From Cellulomonas endophytica (GTDB lineage Bacteria > Actinomycetota > Actinomycetes > Actinomycetales > Cellulomonadaceae), in NCBI RefSeq assembly GCF_004123805.1, contig NZ_RWJX01000009.1, positions 1-64,000 on the forward strand: DNA of 64,000 nucleotides, in the 5' to 3' direction. Under the pieces are notes generated by a model. That model was not told the DNA's origin, made no database searches, and saw nothing but the letters and a program-made list of their open reading frames with translations. Positions 25,651 through 33,383 of the stretch are shown piece by piece. The translations under genes were made by a program, and so were the position numbers. Every line of letters starts with the position of its first letter. The first letter of the stretch is position 1.

Positions 25651-26091
25651 TCAGTCGACGGGGCGGCCGCCCCGCAGCCGCTTCGTGGCGGAGCGCTGCC
25701 TCTTCGCGGTCAGCCGCCGCTCCTGCGAGCCCCGGGTCGGCCGGGTCGCGCGCCGGGCACGGGCCGGCGGGGCCAGACCCTCGAGGACCAGCGCGACGAG
25801 ACGGCGCTCGGCCGCCGCCCGGTTGCGCAGCTGCTCGCGGTGCTCGGAGGCCGTCACGGTGAGCACCCCGCCGACGAGGCGCCCGCCCAGCGCCGCGAGG
25901 AGCCGGTCGCGCTGCGTCGGCGTGAGCACGGCCGAGCCCGCGACGTCCCAGAGGAGCTCCACGCGCGAGTCCGCCGTGTTGACGCCCTGCCCGCCCGGCC
26001 CGGACGAGCGCGAGAACCGCAGGGACAGCTCCGACCGCGGCACGACGAGGGACGCCCCGACCGCGAGCCCCGACGACGGCAGGGGCCGCAT
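25651..26091 (-). CDS. arfB: alternative ribosome-rescue factor ArfB (YaeJ-type)
   Basis: 146 aa. Class I release-factor-like domain with the GGQ motif in SSGPGGQGVNTADSRVEL (about 30-47) and the typical long basic C-terminal tail (RLTAKRQRSATKRLRGGR) that enters the empty mRNA channel. It hydrolyses peptidyl-tRNA on stalled ribosomes. Length and lack of a codon-recognition domain separate it from RF1/RF2. ATG 26091 is chosen; GTG 26094 is one codon upstream. No operon partner. Confidence 0.9.
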   Translation of the reverse strand: MRPLPSSGLAVGASLVVPRSELSLRFSRSSGPGGQGVNTADSRVELLWDVAGSAVLTPTQRDRLLAALGGRLVGGVLTVTASEHREQLRNRAAAERRLVALVLEGLAPPARARRATRPTRGSQERRLTAKRQRSATKRLRGGRPVD

Positions 26092-26235
26092 CACGCTCCG
26101 CCCGCCGCGTGCATGCCGACCCCCGGGACGTCGTCGCCGCCGGTCGTGCGCCGGGGCCCCGGGACCGTCCCGGCGGGCGCCCACGCTACCGGCCCGCCCC
26201 GACCGGGGCCGGTCGTCGCGGTCGGTCGTCGCGGC

Positions 26236-26257
26236 CGGTCTGAGGTACCTCAGACCG
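26236..26257. promoter_or_regulatory. perfect 22-bp palindrome in divergent intergenic region
   Basis: CGGTCTGAGGT/ACCTCAGACCG, no mismatch and no spacer, about 105 bp upstream of the small gene at 26364 and 145 bp upstream of arfB. With no loop it suits a protein-binding operator better than a terminator. A GTCGTCGCGG direct repeat lies just upstream of it. Confidence 0.65.
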
Positions 26258-26363
26258 CACGCGCGGAGTGCCGGCGCCGCGGACGGCGCGACCTCCCGAT
26301 CCGGGGGCCGCCGCCTCAGGACGACCGTGAGGTGCGTCGGACACCGCACACCAGGAGGACGTC

Positions 26364-26582
26364 ATGGACACGCTCGTGCTGGGGACCCTCGTCGACGCCG
26401 AGGCCGCGTACCGCCGCCAGGAGGCGGGCCGGGTGATGCGGGAGGCGCGCGCCGCGGCCTCCGCCCCGCGCCGTCCCGCCGGACGGATCCCCCGGCTGCC
26501 CCGGCTGCGCCGGCCGGCCGGACCCGTGCCCGCCGGCGCGGGCCACCTGCCAGGATCGGGGGCATGGCAGCGCGCCCGATGA
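26364..26582 (+). CDS. small basic hypothetical protein
   Basis: 72 aa. AGGAGG 5 nt before the ATG is one of the best ribosome-binding sites in the window, supporting a real gene. The N-terminus is helical (TLVDAEAAYRRQEAGRVMREA) and the C-terminus is Arg/Pro-rich. No domain is recognised. Its last 19 bp overlap the start of the large LuxR-type regulator, so the two are probably translated together; it may be a leader or partner peptide. Confidence 0.6.
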   Translation: MDTLVLGTLVDAEAAYRRQEAGRVMREARAAASAPRRPAGRIPRLPRLRRPAGPVPAGAGHLPGSGAWQRAR

Positions 26583-29425
26583 GCACCCCGCTGGTCGGAC
26601 GGGCCGCGGAGCTCGGGCGCCTGCGCGAGGGCCTGGCGCGCGCCGCCGCCGGGGAGCCCTCCGTGCTGCTGCTGGCCGGGGACGCCGGGGTCGGCAAGAC
26701 GCGGCTCCTGCGGGAGGCGGCGGTGACGGCCGAGGCCCGGGGCGCGGTCGCGCTCGTCGCGCACTGCGTCGACCTCGGGGACGTCGGGCTGCCCTACCTG
26801 CCCTTCGCCGAGGCCCTCGCGCACCTGCGGGACGCCGAGCCCGAGGCCGTCGCGGCGGCGGTCGCCTCCCACCCGGCCCTGGCCCGCCTGCTCCCCGGGG
26901 GTGCCGGCGAGGTCCCCGAGGACGGCAGCGCGCAGCGCCTGCAGCTGTTCGACGGCGTGCTCGCCCTGCTCACGGCCGTCGGCGCGCCGGGGCGGCCGGT
27001 GCTGCTCGCGCTCGAGGACCTGCACTGGGCCGACGACGCCAGCCGCGACCTGCTCCGCTTCGTCACCGCGCGGCTGGGCGGCCAGCACGTGCTCCTCGTC
27101 GGGACGTACCGCACGGACGACCTGCACCGGCGGCACCCGTGGCGGCCCGTCTTGGCCGAGCTCCTGCGCCACCCCCGCGTGGAGCGCGTCGAGCTGCCGC
27201 CGCTGGACCCGGCGGAGGTGCGCGCGCTCGCGCGGCAGGCCGGACCGCTGCCGGCGGCCGTGGTCGAGCGGGTCGTCGAGCGGGCCGAGGGCAACGCGTT
27301 CTACGCCGAGCAGCTCCTGCTCGCCGGCGCCGGCCCCGAGCTGCCGGGGACCCTCGCCGACGTCCTGCGCGGCCGCGTCGAGCGCCTCGACCCCGCCGCG
27401 CAGTCCCTCGCGCGCGTCGCGGCCGCCGCGGGGCGCCGGGTGACCGAGCCCCTCCTCCGGGGGGCGGCCGTCCGCTGGGACCCGGGCCTGCCCTTCGACG
27501 CCTCGCTGCGGGAGGCCGTCGCCTCGCACGTCCTCGTCGTGGACGAGGGCCACGTCGCGTTCCGGCACGCCCTGCTCGGCGAGGCCGTGGCGGCCGACCT
27601 GCTGCCCGGCGAGGTCTCGGCGCTGCACCGGGCGTACCTGCGCGCGCTCGCCGACGAGCCGGCGCTGGGCTCCGCCTCCGAGGTCGCCGCGCACGCCCTG
27701 CTGGCGCCCGACCTGCCGGCGGCCCTCGTCGCCTCCCGGCGCGCCGCGGACGAGGCGCGCGAGCTCCTGGCTCCCGCGGTCGTGCTGCGCCACCTCGAGA
27801 CGGTCCTGCGGCTGTGGGACGGGCTGCCGGACGCCGCCGAGCTGCTCGGGGAGCCGCAGGACGAGGTCCTCGCCGCGGCGTCGCGGGCCGCCGGCCAGAG
27901 CGGGCGCGTCGACCGTGCGGTGCAGCTCGCGCGCGCGGCGGTGGCGGCGACCCCCGGCGTGCTGCGGGCGGCCGAGCACCGGACGCAGCTCGCCCGTCAC
28001 CTGCTGGCCGCCGACCGGGTGCCCGACGCCCTGCGCGAGTCGACCCGGGCCGTCGCCGACCTGGCCGGCACCTCCGGGCGTGCCGCGGCGTGGGCGCTGG
28101 CCACGCACGCCCGGGTCGCCCTCAACCTCGACCACGAGGACGAGGCGGAGCTGGCGGCGACGGAGGCCGTGGCGCTGGCGCGGGCCGTCGGCGCCCCCGA
28201 CGCGGAGTCGGACGCCGCGACGACGCTGGCGGCGGCCCTCGTCGGCGAGCCCACCCGCGCGCTGGAGATGCTCACGGCCGCCCTCGCGGCGGCACGGCGC
28301 TCGGACGACGTGGAGACGGAGCTGCGCGTCCGGTACAACCTCGGCATGCGCCGCTTCGAGGCGGGTGCGCTCGACGAGGCGGCCGCCGACGTCGCCGAGG
28401 GCCTCGCCCGGGCCCGGGCCGCCGGCGCCACGCGCGCCGTCTACGGCGTCCAGCTCGACTACCTCGACCGCCTCGTGCGGTACCACCGCGGCGACCTCGC
28501 GCCGGTCGGCGCCCCGGCCGACGTGGACGACGACCTCGCCGCGGTCACGCAGGCGGTCGACCTGTACGCGGCCGTGGCGCGCGGCGACGAGGACGCCGTG
28601 GCGCGCGGCCTGGCGCTGCGGCCGGCCTGGGCCCGCGACGGTCTCGTCGTGCTCGTCGCCGGGGGCTGCACCGCCGACGCCCTCACGCGCACCGGCCGGC
28701 CGGCCGAGGCCCTCGGGGTGCTCGCCGCCGCGGTGGAGCACCTCGAGCGCCTCTGGTCCCCGGCCTACCTCGCCGGCATCTGGCACGCCGCGCTGGGGCT
28801 GGCGGCGTGGGCCGACCTGCGGGCCGCCGGCCACGACGCACCCGTCGCCGACGGCGTCGTCGCCGTGGAGGCCCTGCGGGAGCGGGCGGAGCGGACGGCC
28901 GCCCGGGGACCGCTCGGCCCCGAGGGGCGGGCGTGGCTGCTGCGGGCCCGCGCCGAGCACGCCCGCGCGACCGGCGTGCCGGACGTCGCCGCCTGGCGGG
29001 CGGCCGCCGAGGCGTTCGACTACGGCTACCGGGTCGAGGCGGCCCGGTCCCGCCACCGCCTGGCCGAGGCCCTGCTGGCCGTCGGCGACCGGGACGGGGC
29101 CCGCGGCGCCGCGGCCGCGGCCCTCGCCGAGGCGGAGGCGACCGGTGCCGTGCCCCTGGCGGCGGCGGTGCGGGACCTGTGCCGCCGCGCCCGGCTGGAC
29201 GTCCCCGGCACCCGTGCCCCCGTCGCCGACGTCCTCACGGCCCGCGAGGCCGAGGTCCTCGCCCTGGCCGCGCAGGGGCTGTCCAACCGGCAGATCGGCG
29301 AGCGGCTCTACATCTCGGGCAAGACCGTGTCCGTCCACGTCTCGAACGTGCTGGCCAAGCTCGGCGCGTCCGGCCGGACGGAGGCCGTGGCGCTCGCCCA
29401 CCGCCGGGGGCTGCTGGACGCCTGA
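26564..29425 (+). CDS. large ATP-binding LuxR-family (LAL) transcriptional regulator
   Basis: 953 aa. N-terminal AAA/STAND ATPase with Walker A GDAGVGKTRLL (about 40-50) and Walker B VLLALEDLHWADD (about 147-159). A long helical TPR-like middle follows, and a C-terminal LuxR HTH: LTAREAEVLALAAQGLSNRQ then IGERLYISGKTVSVHVSNVL (about 888-930). LAL proteins activate carbohydrate or secondary-metabolite genes in actinobacteria in response to unknown ligands. The start at ATG 26564 overlaps the small upstream gene; ATG 26579 (MSTPL) is an alternative. The palindrome at 26236 could be its own operator. Confidence 0.9.
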   Translation: MAARPMSTPLVGRAAELGRLREGLARAAAGEPSVLLLAGDAGVGKTRLLREAAVTAEARGAVALVAHCVDLGDVGLPYLPFAEALAHLRDAEPEAVAAAVASHPALARLLPGGAGEVPEDGSAQRLQLFDGVLALLTAVGAPGRPVLLALEDLHWADDASRDLLRFVTARLGGQHVLLVGTYRTDDLHRRHPWRPVLAELLRHPRVERVELPPLDPAEVRALARQAGPLPAAVVERVVERAEGNAFYAEQLLLAGAGPELPGTLADVLRGRVERLDPAAQSLARVAAAAGRRVTEPLLRGAAVRWDPGLPFDASLREAVASHVLVVDEGHVAFRHALLGEAVAADLLPGEVSALHRAYLRALADEPALGSASEVAAHALLAPDLPAALVASRRAADEARELLAPAVVLRHLETVLRLWDGLPDAAELLGEPQDEVLAAASRAAGQSGRVDRAVQLARAAVAATPGVLRAAEHRTQLARHLLAADRVPDALRESTRAVADLAGTSGRAAAWALATHARVALNLDHEDEAELAATEAVALARAVGAPDAESDAATTLAAALVGEPTRALEMLTAALAAARRSDDVETELRVRYNLGMRRFEAGALDEAAADVAEGLARARAAGATRAVYGVQLDYLDRLVRYHRGDLAPVGAPADVDDDLAAVTQAVDLYAAVARGDEDAVARGLALRPAWARDGLVVLVAGGCTADALTRTGRPAEALGVLAAAVEHLERLWSPAYLAGIWHAALGLAAWADLRAAGHDAPVADGVVAVEALRERAERTAARGPLGPEGRAWLLRARAEHARATGVPDVAAWRAAAEAFDYGYRVEAARSRHRLAEALLAVGDRDGARGAAAAALAEAEATGAVPLAAAVRDLCRRARLDVPGTRAPVADVLTAREAEVLALAAQGLSNRQIGERLYISGKTVSVHVSNVLAKLGASGRTEAVALAHRRGLLDA

Positions 29426-29508
29426 CCGCGCCCCGCGGGTGGCCGGGAGTGGCGTCCACCGCACGGGATGTCGTGGCCTGTCGGACATTTCACCCGCACA
29501 ATGGGCGG

Positions 29509-31152
29509 ATGACCTCCCCCGCGACCACGACGACGGCGACCCCGGTCCGGCCGTTCACCGTGCTCGTCGTGGGCACGGAGAACCTCTACCGGTCGCAGGC
29601 GGCGGAGCTGCTCCTGCGGTCGCGGCTCGCCGGCGACGGCGTCCGGGTGCGCAGCGTCGGCACGCGCGCGACCCACGAGGAGCCGGTGCCGCCGCCGCTC
29701 GCCGAGCTGCTGGCCGCCGAGGGGGCGGCCGTCGAGGGGCTGGTCGCCCGCACGCTCGACGCCGCCACGGTCTCCGGCGCCGACCTCGTGCTCACGGCCA
29801 CCCGCGAGGAGCGGGCCGCCGTCGTGCGGCTGGCCCCCACCGCGCTGCACCGCACCTTCACGCTCCGCGAGTTCGCGCGCGTCGCCCGCTCCGTGCCGGG
29901 CACGGCGCTCACCGGGGACGACGTCGCGGCGCGCCTGGCCTCGCTCGTGGCCGCCGCCCGCACCCGCCGGGCCCCCGCGTCCCCGCGCTCGGCCGACGAG
30001 GACGACGTGCTCGACCCCGCCGCGGGCGACGACGCGGCGTACGCGACGTCGCTCGACCAGGTGCGGGACGCGGTCGCGACGATCGTGCGCGCGCTGGATC
30101 CCGGCCACGTGGCCGAGGACCCGGACCCGTCGGAGGCCGACGCACCCGCGCCGCCCGCGCCGGCCCGGCGCCGCAGCCGCACGCGCACGGTGGTCCTGGC
30201 GGTCCTCGTCGCCGTCCTCGTCCTCGTGACCGCGGTGACGATCGGCGCCCTCGTCGTGCTCGACCGGCTCGACGACCGCATCGCGCGGTTCCCCGACCCG
30301 TTCGCGGCCCTGCCCTCGCGCCCCGCACCCGCCGCCCCCGCGACGCCCGGCGCGTCGGACGGGACGCCGGTGACGATCCTCGTCCTCGGCGCGACGGAGG
30401 ACGTGGCCGAGGACGGGCCGGGCGCCTGGGCCGACGCCGCGTCCCTCACGGACACCCTCATGATCGCGCGCGTGTCGGCGGACCGGCGCAGCGCGCAGGT
30501 CGTGGCGGTCCCGCCGGACCTGTGGGCGCAGGTGCCCGGCGTCGGCCCGGGCACCCTGCGCTCCGCGCTCGCCGCCGGGGGGCCGACGCGCGTCGTGCAG
30601 GCGGTCGAGGGGCTCACCGACGTGCGCATCGACCACGTCGCGCTCACGGACGCCGCCACCTTCGCCCGCCTGACCGAGACGCTGGGCGGGGTCGACCTGG
30701 AGCTGGCGCGGGACCTCGTCGTCGACGGCCGCGTCGTCGCCCCCGCCGGGCAGCGTCGCCTCACGGGTGAGCAGGCCCTCCTGTGGGTGCGCGTCGGCGG
30801 CGGCGAGGCCGGCCGGGTCGACCGGGAGCGCGCCTGGTTCCGCGCCATCCTCGACCGGCTCGGCGACCCGGGCGTCCGCCAGGACCCCGGCCTCCTGCTG
30901 GAGCTGCTCGGCGTGACCTCCGACTCGGTCACGGTCGACGAGGGGTTCGACCGGAGCGAGATCGTCGGGCTGCTCACGAGCATGCGCAGCCTGCGCCCCG
31001 CGGACGTCGCGGTCCTCACGGTCCCGACCACCACGGGCCCGGACGACGACGGCGACCCGGTGCTCGTCCCCGACGCCGTCCCCTTCGGGGTGCTCGTCGA
31101 CGCGCTGCGGACGGACACGCTCGGCGACCGCGTCGGGGCCGTCGAGTCCTGA
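29509..31152 (+). CDS. fusion: inactive LMW-phosphatase domain + TM helix + LytR-CpsA-Psr domain
   Basis: 547 aa. Residues about 16-200 follow the LMW protein tyrosine phosphatase pattern: VLVVGTENLYRSQAAELLL at 18-36, ADLVLTATREERAAVV, and the distal DP loop (LDPAAGDDAAYATSLDQV). The catalytic Cys is replaced by Gly22 while R28-S29 remain, so the domain is probably a pseudophosphatase. A TM helix (VVLAVLVAVLVLVTAVTIGA, about 228-248) leads to an exported LCP domain with SLTDTLMIARVSADRR, VAVPPDLW, VDHVALTDAATFARL-like and GEQALLWVR motifs; LCP enzymes attach polymers to the cell wall. Start ATG 29509. Such a fusion could couple cytoplasmic phospho-signalling to wall assembly. Confidence 0.82.
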   Translation: MTSPATTTTATPVRPFTVLVVGTENLYRSQAAELLLRSRLAGDGVRVRSVGTRATHEEPVPPPLAELLAAEGAAVEGLVARTLDAATVSGADLVLTATREERAAVVRLAPTALHRTFTLREFARVARSVPGTALTGDDVAARLASLVAAARTRRAPASPRSADEDDVLDPAAGDDAAYATSLDQVRDAVATIVRALDPGHVAEDPDPSEADAPAPPAPARRRSRTRTVVLAVLVAVLVLVTAVTIGALVVLDRLDDRIARFPDPFAALPSRPAPAAPATPGASDGTPVTILVLGATEDVAEDGPGAWADAASLTDTLMIARVSADRRSAQVVAVPPDLWAQVPGVGPGTLRSALAAGGPTRVVQAVEGLTDVRIDHVALTDAATFARLTETLGGVDLELARDLVVDGRVVAPAGQRRLTGEQALLWVRVGGGEAGRVDRERAWFRAILDRLGDPGVRQDPGLLLELLGVTSDSVTVDEGFDRSEIVGLLTSMRSLRPADVAVLTVPTTTGPDDDGDPVLVPDAVPFGVLVDALRTDTLGDRVGAVES

Positions 31153-31158
31153 CGCCCC

Positions 31159-31175
31159 GGTCCGGGTCCCGGACC
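31159..31175. terminator. short hairpin between convergent genes
   Basis: GGTCCGG-GTC-CCGGACC: 7-bp stem and 3-nt loop, 6 bp after the LCP-fusion stop and just before the stop of the convergent small gene. A modest bidirectional terminator. Confidence 0.5.
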
Positions 31176-31180
31176 CGCCT

Positions 31181-31390
31181 TCAGTCCTCGGCGGGCCGCT
31201 CGACGACGTAGGTCCGCCCGTCGGGCCCGACGACCCGCTCGAGCGTGCTGCGCAGCTCGGTCTCGCGGCGCTGCTCCGTCTCCGACGCAGGCCGGCCCAC
31301 GACCGGCCCCGTCACCTCGGCCGGGCCGGTGAACGGCAGCAGCACGCGCTCCGTGACCCGCCGACCCCAGCCACCACCCCGTCGCGCCAC
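31181..31390 (-). CDS. small hypothetical protein
   Basis: 69 aa, basic at the N-terminus (ARRGGGWGRRVTERV) and charged at the C-terminus (RVVGPDGRTYVVERPAED). No membrane segment and no recognised family. GGGGAGG about 6 nt before GTG 31390 supports translation. It is convergent with the LCP-fusion gene and divergent from the acyl-CoA synthetase. Confidence 0.6.
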   Translation of the reverse strand: MARRGGGWGRRVTERVLLPFTGPAEVTGPVVGRPASETEQRRETELRSTLERVVGPDGRTYVVERPAED

Positions 31391-31522
31391 CGCGCACCTC
31401 CCCGTCTCGACGCGACCAGCCTACGACCGCGGCGCCACCAGGCCCCGGCGCCGACCGTCGTCCGGTGGTCCAGGGGGCCCGAGGCGGGGTCGCGGCGGGT
31501 GTGGCGCCCGACGGTCCCAGGA

Positions 31523-31542
31523 AACCTACGGTGGCGTAGGTT
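31523..31542. promoter_or_regulatory. TetR-type operator palindrome upstream of acyl-CoA synthetase
   Basis: AACCTACG-GTGG-CGTAGGTT: perfect 8-bp arms, 4-nt spacer, 11 nt before the GTG. Sites of this CCTACG/CGTAGG type are known for TetR-family regulators of lipid metabolism in actinobacteria. No TetR gene is in the window, so control would act in trans. Confidence 0.7.
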
Positions 31543-31553
31543 ACGGTGCCCCC

Positions 31554-33296
31554 GTGATCGACAGGGACCCCGCCGCGCCCGCCCCCGACGCCGGGCCGCC
31601 GCCCGCAGCCGAGCCCGCTCCCGACCCCGCCGCGCCGGCCGCCGTGCTGGACGGAGGTCCGCTCGAGGTGCCCGACGAGGCGCTACCCGCGGCGCTCGCC
31701 CGGGCGGCCGCCGCGTTCCCCGACCGCGTGGCGCTCGACCTGCTCGGCGCCACGACGACCTACGCCGAGCTCGCCGACGCCGTCGCCCGGGCGGCCGGCG
31801 CCCTGCTCGCCCTCGGGGTCCGGCGCGGCGACCGCGTGGCGGTGGCCCTGCCGAACTGCCCCGCGCACGTGGTCGCGGTCGGCGCCGTCCTGCGCCTCGG
31901 CGCCGTCGTCGTCGAGCACAACCCCACCTACGGGCCGGCGGAGCTCGAGCACCAGCTGCGCGACTCCGGCGCGACGGCGGCGCTGGTCTGGGAGCGCGTG
32001 GTGCCCGCCGCGCTGGCCGCCCGGGCCACGACCGCCCTGACGACGGTGGTGGCGGTCGACGTCTCGGCCGACCTGCCGCGGCGCGCCCGGCTCGCGCTGC
32101 GCCTGCCCGTGCCGGCGGCCCGCCGGCAGCGGGCGGCCCTGCGCGGCCCCGTGCCGGCGGGCACGCCCGTGTGGCACCGCCTCGTGGCGGCGGCCACGCC
32201 CCTGCCGGCCGACCACCCGGGCCCGGCGCCCGACGACGTGGCCCTCCTGCAGTACACCGGCGGCACGACGGGCACCCCGAAGGCGGCGGTCCTCACCCAC
32301 CGCAACCTCGTCGCGAACACGCTCCAGGCGGAGGTGTGGACGGGCCGGCCCTGGGGCACGGAGACGGTGGTGGCCGCGCTGCCGTTCTTCCACGCCTTCG
32401 GGCTCACCCTGTGCCTGCTCTACGGGCTGCGGACGGGGGCGACGCTCGTGCTGCACCTGCGGTTCGACGCGGCGGCCTTCCTCGCCGCGCAGCGGCGCCG
32501 GCCGGGCACGTTCCTGCCCGCGGTGCCGCCGGTCCTCGACCGCGTCGCGACGGCGGCGGAGGCCGCGGGCGCGGACCTGACGTCCTTCCGGTACGCCTTC
32601 AGCGGGGCGATGGCGCTGCCCGCCGCCACGGCGGAGCGGTGGGAGCGGCTGACGGGCGGGCTCGTCATCGAGGGGTACGGCATGACGGAGACCTCCCCCG
32701 TCGCGCTGGGCAACCCCATGACGGCGCAGCGCCGGCCGGGGGCGCTCGGCCTGCCGTTCCCCGGGACGCGGGCGCGCGTCGTCGACCCCGAGGACCCGTC
32801 GCGCGACGTGCCGCCCGGCGCCCAGGGCGAGCTCCTGCTCCAGGGCCCGCAGGTCTTCTCCGGCTACTGGGGGCGCCCGGACGAGACCGCGCAGCAGCTC
32901 CTGCCCGGGGGGTGGCTCCGCACCGGGGACGTGGTGCGGGTCGAGCCCGACGGCTTCGTGGTCCTCGTCGACCGCATCAAGGAGATGATCGTCACCGGCG
33001 GCTTCAAGGTGTACCCCTCGCAGGTGGAGGACCACCTGCGGGGCATGCCGGGCGTGCGGGACTGCGCGGTGGTCGGCGTGCCGGCCGGCGACCTCGGGGA
33101 GACCGTCGTGGCGGCGGTGGTCCTCGACGAGGGCGCGCGCGGCGTCGACCTCGCCGCCGTGCGGTCCTGGTGCGCCCAGCGGCTGGCCGGCTACGCGCTC
33201 CCGCGCCGTCTCGTCGTGCTCGACGAGCTGCCGCGCTCCCTGCTCGGCAAGGTGCTCCGGCGCGTCGTCCGCGAGGGCGTGCTCGGCGGGCGCTGA
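31554..33296 (+). CDS. long-chain-fatty-acid-CoA ligase-like (ANL superfamily) enzyme
   Basis: 580 aa from GTG 31554. Adenylate-forming enzyme: P-loop LQYTGGTTGTPKAAVLTHRN (about 238-257), EGYGMTETSPVAL, WLRTGDVVRVEPDGFVVLVDR with the hinge, and GGFKVYPSQVE (A8 region); the catalytic C-terminal Lys lies in RSLLGKVLRRV. It activates a carboxylic acid, probably a fatty acid, to acyl-AMP and acyl-CoA. A Pro/Ala-rich 40-residue N-terminal extension precedes the fold. The palindrome at 31523 overlaps its leader, suggesting fatty-acid-responsive repression. Followed by a palindromic terminator. Confidence 0.9.
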   Translation: MIDRDPAAPAPDAGPPPAAEPAPDPAAPAAVLDGGPLEVPDEALPAALARAAAAFPDRVALDLLGATTTYAELADAVARAAGALLALGVRRGDRVAVALPNCPAHVVAVGAVLRLGAVVVEHNPTYGPAELEHQLRDSGATAALVWERVVPAALAARATTALTTVVAVDVSADLPRRARLALRLPVPAARRQRAALRGPVPAGTPVWHRLVAAATPLPADHPGPAPDDVALLQYTGGTTGTPKAAVLTHRNLVANTLQAEVWTGRPWGTETVVAALPFFHAFGLTLCLLYGLRTGATLVLHLRFDAAAFLAAQRRRPGTFLPAVPPVLDRVATAAEAAGADLTSFRYAFSGAMALPAATAERWERLTGGLVIEGYGMTETSPVALGNPMTAQRRPGALGLPFPGTRARVVDPEDPSRDVPPGAQGELLLQGPQVFSGYWGRPDETAQQLLPGGWLRTGDVVRVEPDGFVVLVDRIKEMIVTGGFKVYPSQVEDHLRGMPGVRDCAVVGVPAGDLGETVVAAVVLDEGARGVDLAAVRSWCAQRLAGYALPRRLVVLDELPRSLLGKVLRRVVREGVLGGR

Positions 33297-33309
33297 GGGG
33301 GTGGGCGGC

Positions 33310-33327
33310 CTCCCCCCGCGGGGGGAG
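33310..33327. terminator. GC palindrome after acyl-CoA synthetase gene
   Basis: Perfect 18-bp palindrome CTCCCCCCG/CGGGGGGAG 13 bp after the stop, with no T-tract. It separates the synthetase gene from the two-component system. Confidence 0.6.
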
Positions 33328-33383
33328 ACGGTCCGGCCCCGGGGCGGACCCCTGCCGGTCGGGGCCGCCCTAGCCTGGGCCGC

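Noticed and set aside
26186-29488. 1100-codon minus-strand frame opposite the LuxR regulator
   Set aside because: It is the antisense of a well-supported gene and has shadow composition (Arg, Gly, His) without domains.
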